Positions 37,516-49,342 of a stretch of 64,000 bases of DNA are shown here, one piece after another. Every line of letters starts with the position of its first letter. Positions within the stretch are counted from its first letter, which is position 1. The stretch is taken from NCBI RefSeq assembly GCF_029784165.1, contig NC_073696.1, positions 40,131,858 to 40,195,857 on the forward strand, in the 5' to 3' direction. The position numbers were made by a program, and so were the translations under genes. This DNA is from Wyeomyia smithii (Eukaryota; Arthropoda; Insecta; Diptera; Culicidae). The notes beneath the pieces are model-generated. The model worked only from the letters and a program-made list of their open reading frames with translations, was not told the DNA's origin and did not search any database.

Positions 37516-37720
37516 CTTCGTGTGCAGATCGAGTCCTGCTTCTCGTCACAATTCACCAACTTTTCCAGTGTTCCTCAAGGCAGCAATTTGGGACCTCTGC
37601 TGTTCATATTATTCATTAACGTTATTGTCTTGCTGCTGCAGGAATCGATGCAAATTAGGCCGTTACAAATTTTATTTTCATTTCATGTCACTCCCCTCAC
37701 TCCCATTCGAAAATCTTGAA
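37516..37720 (+). pseudogene. Non-LTR reverse transcriptase remnant, part 3
   Basis: Begins LRVQIESCFSSQFTNFSSVP and continues QGSNLGPLLFILFIN, the highly conserved palm segment (S-VPQGS-LGPLLF--FIN) that precedes the catalytic YADD box in jockey-type enzymes. The YADD region that should follow is decayed. This is the third part of the gene split at 30402 and 32617. Confidence 0.9.
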
Positions 37721-37978
37721 AATTGGAAGGGGAAGAAAAAAATTCACGCAGCTTTGATAATATTGTTGGTTCTTCGACAGCGTATATACTAAATATAGCA
37801 ACAAACTAGTCCAGTGACAGCGAGAGTGTGATCAAAAAGCAAGCACAGTAATAATAAAGTGTTATTTTTCAACATTCATTTGAGTGCACGTTACAAATGT
37901 CGTAACTTGTATACAAACTTTTAGCAAAGATCATTCTTGTTTTCGTTTCGGTGTTATTTATTTTGCGCCCTCTCCTAG
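37721..37978. other. Non-coding DNA after the reverse transcriptase remnant
   Basis: Probably further decayed retrotransposon sequence; no motif can be read. Confidence 0.3.
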
Positions 37979-38820
37979 GTTACCGTGGAATGGGGTGAAA
38001 ATTCGTGATAAAAAATACTAATCAAAAGATATTGCTCTAACAACACTAGGCAATGTTAACGTGTCCTTAAACACAACTTTTGCATGATTCACATACCTGT
38101 CAAAGTTAACCCTTGCATGCCCGGTGCAATTTTTCATATTTTTGAAAAAAATTTCTAACTCAGTCAAAACGCAATCAAATTTGATCAAACAAGTTTCCAA
38201 ATAACAAAAAAAGTATTGAATTTACTTAAAGTATTCTTAGTTGAGGGTTAATTACGTTAAATTTGGAGAAGTGAGTAAAGTTTGATAAAAGCTAAAAAAA
38301 TGTAATTTTCAACAATGATCATTCCATACCACTAAAGAAATACTGATGAATTCGCAGGAAACAACACAAACTTTTAATTTTAGAGCTAGTTTTTGAGCTT
38401 TTGCAACAAACCGAATTAAAATCGGTCTAACGACGATCAAATGAGAGCAAATTTAGCAACAAGCAGCTCGTGAACCAAAATAAACCCGAACCAAAGTTTT
38501 AACCTGGAATATCGTTATTTTCGTTTCCAAACTAGCTGTAAACGATATTTTTCAGCACAGAAATTATCATTTATCTTTGGCATATCGGAAACAAAGCACA
38601 TTGCCAAAAGAATGTAAGTTTACCTCATAGTACCTTATAGAATTATCAAATTTGTTTCATGAAGTAGACGATAGAAATTTCACCAATAGCCATAGAGGTT
38701 CACTGAAGCACATACCAGTACTTATTTAAAAATTATACTATTCCGGGAAAAATGTACATGAAGCTAGTTAATTGGAAATTGTTATAAAAATTAATCAATA
38801 TCACCCCGTTCCATGGTAAC
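37979..38820. mobile_element. 842-bp non-autonomous element with GTTACCGTGGAA ends
   Basis: Left end GTTACCGTGGAATGGGGTGA and right end, read inversely, GTTACCATGGAACGGGGTGA form 20-bp inverted repeats with two mismatches. The interior is very AT-rich and codes for nothing recognisable. A target duplication could not be fixed. Confidence 0.7.
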
Positions 38821-39068
38821 TTAATAATTATTATTATAATTATATTTCGAATGATCGTTATTTGGATCGAGGTGAAACCCTCAAAAATTATATAAATTTG
38901 CTCTTAAGAGTATAGTTTCAACCTATTTTTTCACCGTCAAAAAATAGAACACCTCTGCACCGGAAATGGTAGGAAAGTTGTCTCCAAGATACGACCGCAT
39001 GATTCGTGTAGGATTATGATAGTTTTAAACTTTATTGGGAAAATTTTTAGACGGAATTGTATCGATTT

Positions 39069-39287
39069 GGTATCTCAGCTGGTCTCGAGGTACGATGCTG
39101 GCCTAACAAGCCAGTCGTCGTAGGTTCGAGCCTCGGCTCGGGAGAGACTGTTAGTGTCAGTAGGATCGTAGCGCTAGCCCCGTAATTGTCCTGTAAACTG
39201 AACAGTTGGCTGCGAAGTCTGTGTATAATATACAAAAGGTCGAGTTCCGATACGAAATGTAGCACCAAGGCTTTGCTTTGCTTTGCT
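39069..39287 (+). repeat. tRNA-derived SINE with (CTTTG)n tail
   Basis: An A-box-like stretch TATCTCAGCTGGTCTCGAGG is followed about 50 bp later by the B-box GGTTCGAGCCTCGG. The SINE body then runs through AGCGCTAGCCCCGTAATTG and TAGCACCAAGG to a tail of GCTTTGCTTTGCTTTG. Near-identical flanks TTGTATCGATTT (39057-39068) and TTGTATCGTTT (39288-39298) are the likely target duplication. The tRNA-like head does not fold as a full tRNA. Confidence 0.85.
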
Positions 39288-39298
39288 TTTGTATCGTT

Positions 39299-40659
39299 TA
39301 CAATCTTGAAGCGAAAGTTACAAAATTTATCGAATAAATGAATAAAATAATTAGGTATACGGTCTCAATTCATGAAAAAAGTGCAGTCTAATAGCTCTAA
39401 ACGGGAAAAATGCAAGATTATAGCTATTCAACCATTTCTATGACTTTTGGTGCTCCTAGCCATCGCCAAAACGCGTCAACTTACGTGATTGTGCCGTATA
39501 TAAATTGCTCGCCAGGTTTATCGTTTTAACGTTTACGAGGAAATTCATTTAAAACTCTGAAAAACGGTATTGGCTAGGGACACCAATATTCACAGGAATG
39601 GTTGAATACCTCTAGTCTTTCATTTTTTTGCGGTTTGAGCTTTTGAAGTGCACCTGTGTTGACCAGTGTAATTCGAGTCTACACTAATCAAACATTTCGT
39701 CACAGCTAGTTCCTCTCAAAAAAAAAAAAAAAAGAAAAAAAAAAACGGTAAATACGAATTAAATTGGAACTGAAGGCTAGCACGATTCGAATGGGAAAGA
39801 GTAGATTCTGATTTTTTTCACTACACCTTTTTGACGAGTGACAGAAAAATAATAACTACTCCAGGTAATTGATTTTAGGGTGCTAAAAAGTGCCGTTGGT
39901 GTGTCACGTTAGTGAGACACGGTAAGTTTGTATAATTTCATGCCATTGTAGACTGCCATTTGCATATGACGTGGAATATGACTTAGGAATGGAAATGGAG
40001 GCGAAACTTCTGTTTGCCACCTTTTATGTCAAATTGCGAGGGAAACTTCCAGTGGAAGAGGAGCCAGAGACTAGGAAATGACATAGAAAATACTTATCTT
40101 GTCTTCAGTGCCGGTTGTGTTCTTAGGTTTGATTAAGGGTAGGACTGAGAGTTTCGCCTGATATATGGTCTTGTTTTTAGTTCTGATTGGTAAAAATATG
40201 CGTTCAACGATTCAACATAATTTCGTAAACAAATAAATAAAAATTATTTTTATAATTTTGAAAGAATGATTTAGATTTGAAGCTAGATCAAAAAATGATC
40301 TCATGCATAGTTCTGTCTCAAATTTTAAGGAATTCGTGATTGGGAAGTTCTAGAAATCCTGATGTCATGCATAATATCTTCGGATATAACTTTTAATATA
40401 CTTTAGTCACAAAACAGCTTCGCAATTATTCAATTTAAAATATTTCAGAATATATATACAACCACTTGTGACGACATACACTATTAATTATGTAAAAATG
40501 TCTAATTTTGTGCCAAATGATCGTTATTTGCGGAAAGTGTTACTTTTCTAGTTTCATTGAAAGAAAATAGCGGCTAAAGCGCATCGAGAGGTGAAATGCT
40601 ATTATAAGTTAAACAATGTGATAGGTTTGATAGCTTTAAAGAGGGCAATTTCGATGTTA
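39299..40659. other. Non-coding DNA, partly inside the mariner remnant
   Basis: Holds an A-rich run at 39719-39747. From about 39876 (TTAGGGTGCT) it may be the left part of the mariner element, but coding similarity is not visible before about 40660. Confidence 0.4.
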
Positions 40660-41165
40660 ACGATTGTCCGTGTGGTGACAGGCCAAACACCTCTGAAGAC
40701 GCTGAGTTGGAAGAATTCCTCGATTGGGATCTATGCAAAACGCAGGAACAGCTTGCTACGGTATTTAGATATACCCACAAAGCCATCTCCTATAGCATGC
40801 CTTGGAAACGATTCAAAAACAGCGAACTAGGAAACGGATTCATCACTGAGGAATGGTATCCATTCCGATTAAAGCGATTGGGCCGAGCACTGCTCGACAA
40901 ACGGCCATAATACGAGCAGAGGCATGAAAAAGTGATTGTACTGCATGACAACGCTCGGCCTCAATTCGTTTACACTTACAAAATAAATACGCTCAGGTGA
41001 AAAGTTCTACCTAATCCGCCATATTTTTCAGATATTGCACCGTTCGTTCATTACTTGCTCCATTCGATGACACATGGTCAGACTGATCAACAGTTCTGAC
41101 CAGATAAAGTCTCCTGCGGATACTCGAACTCTATAAGAAAAATTGGATAAAGTTGTATCTAGTGA
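40660..41165 (+). pseudogene. Internally deleted mariner (DD34D) transposase
   Basis: The plus strand encodes SEDAELEEFLDWDLCKTQEQLA, a mariner N-terminal DNA-binding helix-turn-helix region, followed soon by RLKRLGRALLDKRP, a stop, then HEKVIVLHDNARP (second catalytic Asp). It continues NPPYFSDIAPFVHYLLHSM, where the third Asp lies in the SPD-APSD-H box. The central part, including the first catalytic Asp (TGDEKW in the family), is missing, so a large internal deletion joined the DNA-binding and C-terminal parts. Stops and frameshifts add to the decay. A possible inverted pair TTAGGGTGCT (39876) / AGCACCCTAA (41381-41390) may mark its ends. Confidence 0.85.
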
Positions 41166-41390
41166 TGAGCAGTAGTTTGTATATTTCATTAGCATCTATT
41201 TTTTCAATATATTATCAATATATGTCAATGTCAACACGTTGAAAGGGTTGTTTTGGGAAAATCCAGATATAAAGTGAATTTTTATCTATTTAAAAAAATT
41301 GTCTATTTCATTATGTTTTTGTTTTGAATTATCAAAAATATATTTCGAAAATATCCATATCTACCAGTCCTCCAAGTGGAGCACCCTAAT

Positions 41391-44300
41391 CAGTTTACAC
41401 GAATGCACTCTGCTGGATTGAAAACAACTGCAAAAGCGCCATTATCATCAAAAGTTGGGCTTTTCGGCCCCTGCCTGCTCTAACCCCCGAAGCCAGCTTG
41501 GAAAATGGTCGTTGCATTTGTGGGAAGATTGCCTTATGACGAGCAAAACAAAAACACCCCGTCAAGCGTGCGAGTCCACCGGCGGGAATGTGATAGCAAC
41601 AAATGTGGCACTTAAATTTTCGCTTTTAATTTATTTATTTGAGAAAATATTTGCAATGGGGCTCGTCTACTCGGTTTCTGTTTTCGTTTTCGTACTTATC
41701 TGCAGCTGCCGACCGGTCGACTGTCGATGTGTTGGAAACGTCGTTGGTGTTTGCTCATGATATGCACTTCACACCCCAACGACGGCGGTGTGAATCTGAT
41801 AGGGAAATGTACCCAACTGCCGGGCGCCCTAAAGCCAGCTGCATTCCTACCCGTATGTGACACGATGGTACGATTTCCGCCGGATTTCGACGGGAAAGTG
41901 CGGCAGGTGGTAACATTTGCGGCTGCATTGCTACCCTATTCGCAATCCGCTTTTGTTATTTTAATACACTTTTTACTGATCCTCGCTCCACGTCCCACAC
42001 TCACTGACGGTGGAACGACCGACGATGGTAGAAAAATACATTTAGGTAATTTGCAATGAAAATAATACCTTTTTTGCCGCACCTGGAAGCGCGAAACGCG
42101 ATGTAGATTTAATCTCTCAGATTTGCTGCTCTTAGTTTATCACCGACCGGGCCCCGGAGGTGAGCGACAATCTGACTTTACCCAAATCGGACGATGGATT
42201 GACGGCTTTCAGAAAGCGCACCGGATCCGGTGAATCCGGTGGCAGCACAGGATGGAGAACAAAATGAGATGATCTGTTTGGCGTTGTCCGATTGTCTCTG
42301 CAAATGACGTTGCGATTATGAGCCGGATTATGGCTGGTACCGGACATTTGCCTAACAGGTCATTATATCTTTGCTTTACGAGACGAAGATTCACAATCTG
42401 AGATTGTGCAAGTTTTTAAACTTAAAATGAAGATATTAGCTGCAATGAAAAGCTTACTTTAAAAATCTCGATAATTTGAAATGTTCTGAGAGCGACGGGA
42501 GCCCAGCGAGAGATTTCCGCCAATCGATTACGATTATACCTGCACTTGGCAGTATGTCAAATCGTTCCTCATTATTTTCCATCCAGTTCCGTTTACACGT
42601 TTTCAATTGCGCTTTTTCCGATAATTCGACCATTTTAAACAGCTGCTCGGTAATGTGCCGTACATTGCCAGTACCTTGGCTGGCAGCAGTAGCAATCACT
42701 TAGTGGTTGCCAGCTTGCTGCGCTATGAGTGGAAAATAATGTGTGTGGGGAACTGAAACGAAACCGGAAGAACAACCGAGGACGGGTCGAGTCGTGTTGC
42801 AGTGCCAGAGTGGAAAATCAATTAAGTACCTAACTTCGAGCAGACGGTTCCGCCAAGTGAAATTTAATTTTACGTTCTTTTATTTGAGTGTGCATGTGAA
42901 GTGAAGTACGGATTTCAGTTTGCACTTCTGATCCTTAGCGGGTTTCTCAGTTGTTAGTTGCGTCTGTATTTGAAGTTTTGTCAATAGTAAAGCCTCCTAA
43001 AATGCTGATAAGTTTTGCTAGGTTAATATTTACTCCAATTAGGTACGTTCGAACCTTTTTCAATATTTTTGGCTTAAAAGCGTTTCTTTAAAAAAAATAT
43101 TCAGTTTCAGTTTACTGCTAAAATTATCTAATGTGTCCCACGTAATGCTCACCCTCAAAGGCAAAGTTTATTTTCGTTCGCATAGCACCAAAGAAAACAT
43201 TACCAATTCGAAACCATCGAACCAAATTCAATTTCCTTCTGTATTGGCTCAGCCAAGCGAACTGGTCTTTAATCTTTATCGGTCCTTTCACTGATAGCAT
43301 AGCAGGTACACTTTTGGTAATGGTGAGCAAGTTAGAAATGGGAGACGACATGTGTCTTCGTATCGTCCTTTCTCTACAGTTCTGTATTATCCTACATTTG
43401 TTATTTCAGAAGCACATTGTAGATACTTTTAGCAGTAGATCATCCTAAAAAATTCAAGTTAAACAACTATCTAGGATTTTTACGTCGTTTCCTGAACCAG
43501 TGTCTCAAAAAGAAACGGAGAATACTGGCAACACTAAGATTATTCCCCCGGGGGCAATGAGACAAGTAATTATGTACAACTTATCATCAATTACATTCAT
43601 CAGGATGAAAGTCCAATGCGGGAATAACTGTTATCATTGCCCTGGAACTGGCAGTGAACTATTTCAGAAACAACAGAGCATTTGGTTAACTTTAATTCAC
43701 GCTTCCGGACCTTAGCCAAAAAAATATGATTTTGGCCACCATCTTATATGCGACCGTACCGCTGTGGCAAAATGGCACCGCATCGCGATGAAAAGTATCG
43801 ATTTCCACCGGCACCCGGCACCAAACCATCCGTCGCTATTTCCCCCTCCATGCATTCCCAATCTTCTCTTATCACCACGCACACCGCTACGGCAAGCCGG
43901 AAATGACGACAACAATCTCAGCAGTAGCAGCCTGCCAGCAGGGGAGGATCCTAACGATATTCAAAACTTTTGTCGGTCTAAGACGAAACTGTTCCCATCG
44001 CCGCTGCTGTTGTGCTTCTACCGATGGTTAAATATTTACTTTCAATGAGCCAAAGCCAACCGAATGAAGCCATCCGGTATAGACAATGTGACTCCACGGT
44101 ATCCGTGGGACTGAAGCAGGTATATCGAGGAAATCTCAGGAGGAGGAAGCAGCTTATGAGTCGTACCTGATATCGTCGTCATTGCTCGATTCTATACCGC
44201 CTCGGGGCGAATCGCAACAACCACACTGCAGCGGGTAAGGTTGGGGAATTCAGTGGTGAGTACGTTATTCATTGAGTGGGGCTTTAATCCTTTGTGAACT

Positions 44301-44984
44301 TCCGCTCTCCAGCGAATCGGTTCGGTTTGAGAACAATCGAAAAGTTGTACAACGAGTGGGCTCCAGTGGATCTTACTTCGATCGCTTCTACCTAGGGGTG
44401 GTAGCAGGTGGAGTAGAGTGTGGCAATAACGCATAGATTGTACATGAAGGGGGAATTACGTAACTGGTCGGGAAAGGTCATCGTTCGAAATTTGTTGATA
44501 ATACGTCCAACTTTGATGGGAGTAATTATCTAGGTTGTCGATAATTAATCAATCATACTGTTTCGTTCTGTAGGGTAAGCGAATTTCCCAAGCTTGATTG
44601 AATACACTAATGCTGCATATTACGCGATTATGTTCATGCGGATATTCCAGAAAAACCGTTTTTTACGGGATACGTTTATATAAGTTTTTCATTTTTAAAT
44701 CGTTCATTGCGAGTATCAAATGAATTTCATCAATCTGATTATTGAATATTCACTGATTCAACCTGACTCTTTTTCCTGACAAATCACGGACACGACCGCA
44801 TTATTAACCTGGAACTACGTAAAATGTCATTAATCATACTCTTTTGTGTTAACTGTTGGCTTTGCAGAGGTCTTATATAAGTGTTTGTGGGAAGCAAAAT
44901 GGTAATCGTCAGGGGATTTTCGTTTATTGATTTGAAATTCGACTGCAATGCGGCGCTAATGTGAATAGAGTTGTTAGTATCTTA
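41391..44984. other. Non-coding DNA with GC-richer patches
   Basis: About 41450-42720 and 43700-44440 are moderately GC-rich and look like older single-copy intron. Frames occur on both strands but none shows a domain or convincing splice sites. Confidence 0.4.
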
Positions 44985-45280
44985 ACTTATCTTAACTTAT
45001 CTCGTGAATCCGATTATGCAGAGAGTTGTAGTCTTCAGTAAAGTTGTTCAGGGGGTCATGGGCTTTCATTTTGTTTTAAAATTCAGTTTTGAGTATTTTG
45101 AACTAGATTTATCTCGTGAATTCACCCTCTTGCAAAACTTCGGATTTAAGGAAATCTGTTCAGAAGGTCATGGGGTTTCAATTTATGGATATATTGATAT
45201 AGTTTGGAGTGCTATGAACTGAGTTTATCTCGGAAATCCAACTACTTAGAAAGTTGCAGTATTCAGCAACCCAGCGTTTT
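44985..45280 (+). repeat. Diverged tandem repeat, about 120-bp unit
   Basis: Two and a half copies start at (T/C)TTATCTCGTGAAT-C (about 44997, 45109 and 45224). Each is followed by an AGAGTTG/AAAACTT-like block, TTCAG-A and GG(G/T)TCATGGG(C/G)TTTCA. Copies are strongly diverged. Confidence 0.6.
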
Positions 45281-45967
45281 AAATTTATCAGAAGAAATAA
45301 TGCAATTAACCCAAATTATTTTGTTTTCTTTTGCAATAATTGGTTTACCGTTTTTGTATTAATACTGAACTGCCACTATTCGCAAAATAGTCCTATATAA
45401 AAGTTGCGAGTCCTATGTAAATTTTGCGAAAATGGGTCCATTTTGGCATGTTTTTTAAGAATAGCCATTAAAAAAATAAGGTTTGATTCCCACAACCTCG
45501 ATTTCAATGGCTACTCTCGTAGAGCATGTCAAAAGCCAAAATGAACCCATTTCCGTAAAAAAAAGAAAACTTTGGACTTTTACATAGGACTGTTATGCGA
45601 ATAGCAGCAGTGCAGGAGTGTATGGATTTTGAATAAGGAGTGCTTGTATTAGTGTTTAGGCTGATACGCAGTGAATTATAGATTTTGTGGCCAAGTGGAT
45701 AGCGGCGTCGTTCATCGTTCACCAATACCCATAAAGTCAAGAAAAGTTTCTTAGTCGACGTTATCACCACTGGTGGCCAAGCTTGTTATTCTCTTCAATA
45801 TGTGAAAAGAGCGAAGTAAAATTCACCGTGCACTTTTTCTCCGGTTCGAGCGCTGCGAGTAGCAATTTCACCACACTTCTTTCTTTTGCTTTGTGCTGCC
45901 GCTCGCAGTAAAAATTGACTCGCATTCTGTTTACACCACAGCCGAGTGAAACAAGAGTGGTGAATCA
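45281..45967. other. Non-coding DNA
   Basis: Short inverted similarity exists around 45390-45600 (GTCCTATATAAAAGTTGCGA and an inverse counterpart), suggesting a worn foldback repeat. No gene. Confidence 0.4.
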
Positions 45968-45975
45968 CTCTACAG

Positions 45976-46541
45976 CAAGGTTGTTAACCGATAACCTATC
46001 GTAAACGCCGATGATGATACTGTCTGTTACCGTTACGACGATGACGCTAACGTCTTCACACATTAGCGTCATTACCAAGCACGATAACTACTGGACGGCA
46101 TCGAATCAATATCGTCTGATATACGAATTCACCATCTGATTTCATTTTGGCGGCTGTCATGGATAACAACACAAACAAAGTAGCAGTTGGTCCAATAGCA
46201 ACGAATCGACTCGTTGCTATTGCAATGCCACACTTATGAACTCGTTGTTACTCAAAAATTTTCACTTCCATGGGTTGTTATTTTTCAAGAGTAAATAGCA
46301 ACGCTCGGTGCGGTTATTTTGATGGTTGTCAAGCCAGCTTTGGCAACCGAAATTTAGCAACTGGCGCACTTGTTTTGACAAAACTAAAGACGTTAGTGAG
46401 CTGATAACGACTGGTGGCTATCATCATCACCGATAGCGTTAATGTTTGAAGACGCTATCTTCATCGTCAATAACGATAGCAGACGTTATCGGTATCGGCA
46501 ATGACGATTATCAACGATTATCTATTGTAATAACAACTCCG
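45976..46541. mobile_element. 566-bp hAT-type MITE
   Basis: Exact 8-bp duplications CTCTACAG flank the element (45968-45975 and 46542-46549), matching the hAT preference nTCTANAn. The ends are CAAGGTTGTTA on the left and TAACAACTCCG on the right, and inverted similarity continues imperfectly for about 110 bp. No transposase. The target site spans the TA and first bases of the neighbouring mariner-like element, so this insertion is the younger one. Confidence 0.85.
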
Positions 46542-46546
46542 CTCTA

Positions 46547-47063
46547 CAGGGTGCACCATTACTATTGCAACAAGAAACAGAGGACCGTTAATCTTATTTT
46601 TGGCAAGTAAGAGAAAACTTTTAAACCAAAAATATTTTATTGCGTAAAAACAGTTAAAAAACAACTTATTCAATGTGTCCTCCTTTAGCTATGATCAGAG
46701 ACGCTTAGGATAAGACTCGACGGCGGATCGAATGAGAAATTTCCTTTCAAGCCTCTAGTGCCCAATGCCGCCATTTAGCGGGCTTCAGTCGAAGTTCCGA
46801 AAAGCTTCAATAAATACTTAAAAAGTGTTTATAATGGTTTATAATGATTTTATCGAAGTCCATGTCGTTGAGATCTGGCGAGTTTGGAGCTCATCATTGG
46901 TGATGACAGAGGGAAAGTTGGACTTGCACCAGTCTTGAACGGTCTTCTTTATGTGAACCGGGCACCGTCTTGCATGAAAGTCCAGTTTTATTGTTATTCG
47001 TTTTCAAATATCGATCCGCAAACCGAAGTTGCATTTTTGTTGCAATAATCATGGCGCACCCTA
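46547..47063 (-). pseudogene. Mariner/Tc1-superfamily remnant with DDxD-type transposase pieces
   Basis: Inverted ends CAGGGTGCACCATTACTATT and TAGGGTGCGCCATGATTATT (right end read inversely), each beside TA, define a 517-bp element. Minus-strand pieces in shifting frames read FMQDGARF (second catalytic Asp), KKTVQDWCKSNFPSVITNDE, APNSPDLNDMDF (third acidic residue as Asp) and near the end IIAKGGHIE. This order fits the C-terminal half of a maT-like DDxD transposase. The N-terminal half is deleted and frameshifts abound. The left TA is shared with the hAT MITE target site. Confidence 0.8.
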
Positions 47064-47539
47064 TAGCGAGGATACACATAAGTACACCGTAGTGCGCACT
47101 GCTGTGATAATACAACAGAGGCAACTTGAGTTTTCTTCAAAAATAAATGATTGGATGGAATGAAAGGAATGGATTTTTTTTTCACTTTCATGTTGCAAAG
47201 CTAACTCGATAAAAAACGCAATCTTCCTTCCTACCCAGGTTTAAAATATGTTCAAGAGACTAACTGTAAAAGCAGTACAGTATGCTCTGTTATGTAGTTA
47301 TTTTGCGTAGTGTCCTTTCATGTGAAAAAGCTCACCTCAGTTTTATATCTCTTAGGAGAGATATTTCAGATTTCGCCAGAGTGATTTTTGCAAGCTGCTC
47401 AGTTATACACGATTTGCTGCTCTTTTCAAGCACGTGCGTCTATTTGCTCACCAGTATGAGAGCAGTTGTTTCGGAGTGAAGGATATTCTGATAGACGTTA
47501 GTGATTCTCTGAGAAGAAACGACAAGTCTGCTGGTTGCA
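47064..47539. other. Non-coding DNA
   Basis: No gene or repeat recognised. Confidence 0.4.
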
Positions 47540-47775
47540 CATGCCAAAGACCGCAACTTTGTAAGACTTAAAAATCGCTGATTAAGTTGAGTTTAAAGCA
47601 CGAAGGATTGCGTATACACTGACCTTTTCAATAACTTTAGTGAAGACCGTAACTTTCTAGGGAGTTGCCGAATTTCATGCTCTTTAGCACCACGAGGCGG
47701 TGAAATTCCGCCAGAAGCACACGACCTTCTCAACAAGTTTGCTGAAGACCGCAACTTTCTAGGTCATCAACTGGG
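47540..47775 (+). repeat. Three diverged AAGACCGCAACTTT-containing units
   Basis: (C/G)AAGACCG(C/T)AACTTT(C/G)TA occurs at about 47549, 47643 and 47745, roughly 100 bp apart, with weakly similar spacers. Confidence 0.55.
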
Positions 47776-47964
47776 TATGGCTGGTCGTGTGGGTATATGC
47801 AACACGTCTCCGATCTCTTGTTGTGTGAGTGCACTTTCAAGATACTTTTCATTTTTCACGAGCAAGTCGTTATATTTCGCATCTGTGAAAATGCAGCACG
47901 TGCGTAGGGGCACTCGAATAAGAGTGCTCGAAAAAATGTGTTCGAAAACAAAATGCTTTCTTGG

Positions 47965-48115
47965 TCGGTATCCAAGACCGAATTTGGGTGTTGGGGGGCC
48001 CGGAGCAGATATTTTCTTGCGGTTTTATTTCCTTAGAACATTTAGAGGTTATATTTCATTGCAAGTAACCTTAGCTGGAAGGTAACGGGAAAAAGAAAGG
48101 TCTTCACTTTGTCTT
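47965..48115 (+). repeat. Dispersed repeat family C, copy 2
   Basis: Matches 36220-36360 in block order: TTGGGTGTTGGGGGGCCCGG, AGATATTTTC, GCTGGAAGGTAACG, AAAGGTCT. Non-coding. Confidence 0.6.
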
Positions 48116-48125
48116 CTAGGCACTT

Positions 48126-48419
48126 GAAATTTACTACCGAGTCTCGGTAATTTATTGCCGAGAACGGCGCCAATGAGTGCCAGGTTAGAAAAATGACAGC
48201 TGTCCAATTTTTTTGTGAATCTCGGTTCAACCTAACTGAAATTTTGGCACACAATATCACCGAACTACCGAAGTATCAGGATTCTGGATATTTTGTGCCA
48301 CAATCTCAGCTAACTGAACTGAAATTTACGAAAAAAAATTGACAGCTGTCATTTTTTTAAGCGAGCACTCAGTGGTGCCGTTCTCGATAATAAATTACCG
48401 AGACTCGGCAGAAAATTTT
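48126..48419. mobile_element. 294-bp foldback MITE with CCGAGTCTCGG arms
   Basis: The arms carry CCGAGTCTCGGTAATTTATT on the left and the inverse on the right. Pairing extends for over 100 bp through GAGAACGGC(G/A)CCA(A/C)TGAGTGC and ATGACAGCTGTC, and weakly to the centre. No coding capacity; target duplication not resolved. CCGAGTCTCGG is itself a palindrome. Confidence 0.8.
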
Positions 48420-49257
48420 TAATGTGTAATTTGTTATGCCTTGAGTGGTGGTTGCATATCTGGACCAGGACTATACTAGGACTACGCATTTGCCCCCGTC
48501 TCCTTTCCTTAAATCTGGGCCAATTGTTTGTGAACATGATTGTCTTCAGTTGAACATTCTCGTTTACTTAATCGCACCAAAAGAGGCGCTTGTAGAAGAG
48601 CAGACGCGAGTACGTTTGATTTCGTGAGTGAATGCGAATTTGCGTTCGTTCGAGAAAACTTTGCATTGTGTGCATCAGTGTTCATTGGCAAACAACGAAA
48701 AACCGAAAAAGGACGAGAAAAGGCTTGAATAGAGATTACTCTAGTGTATGGTATCGGTAGCAGCGAGAACACTGTTTGTTGAATGCAGGGATAATAGGAG
48801 GCAAGGAAACATTTCACTATTATGCAATGTTGATTCTCTCTTCCTTCGTTTTGTCAGTTTAGTATAGTTAAAGATTTTTCCATGTATTTTTAGAAAGTTA
48901 TCAGTCAAATTGATGGAAACGTGTCATAACTTAAAGTTTCTACAGAAAAATTGTAGAAAACAAAACAATGACACAAAAACAAGCAATCATAATATTAATC
49001 TGTTCAAAAATTTTCTGTAAATAAATACGGCGGACCTACGCGCAAGAGAATTTAATATATATGATGCGATCGTGAGAATCATTTCTGTTATATATTCCAG
49101 TTTATTTTCAGAATTCATCCAAATTATTTGAAAATTTTAGTAGCAACCCTGGTATTAAGACATTGGCGCATAACACCCGTTTACTGGCAAGATGGTTATG
49201 TTCATCTGAAAAGTGCACTTTTCGTTACACTTTTCATAGCATTTAAAGTAAGACGTT
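48420..49257. other. Non-coding DNA
   Basis: No gene recognised. Frames around 48500-48800 on both strands have no domain. Confidence 0.4.
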
Positions 49258-49342
49258 GACTTTCTAGAAGAAAAGACTTTTTAGAAGAAAAGACTTTTTA
49301 GAAGAAAAGACTTTTTAGAAGAAAAGACTATTTAGAAGAAAA
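49258..49342 (+). repeat. 17-bp tandem repeat, five copies
   Basis: GACTTTTTAGAAGAAAA repeated five times with single changes in the first and last copies (GACTTTCTAG, GACTATTTAG). Confidence 0.92.

Noticed and set aside
45680..45860. GTGGCCAAGTGGATAGCGG, an A-box-like sequence with GGTTCGAGCGC later
   Set aside because: The spacing is far too long for a tRNA or SINE head and the intervening DNA has no tRNA form.
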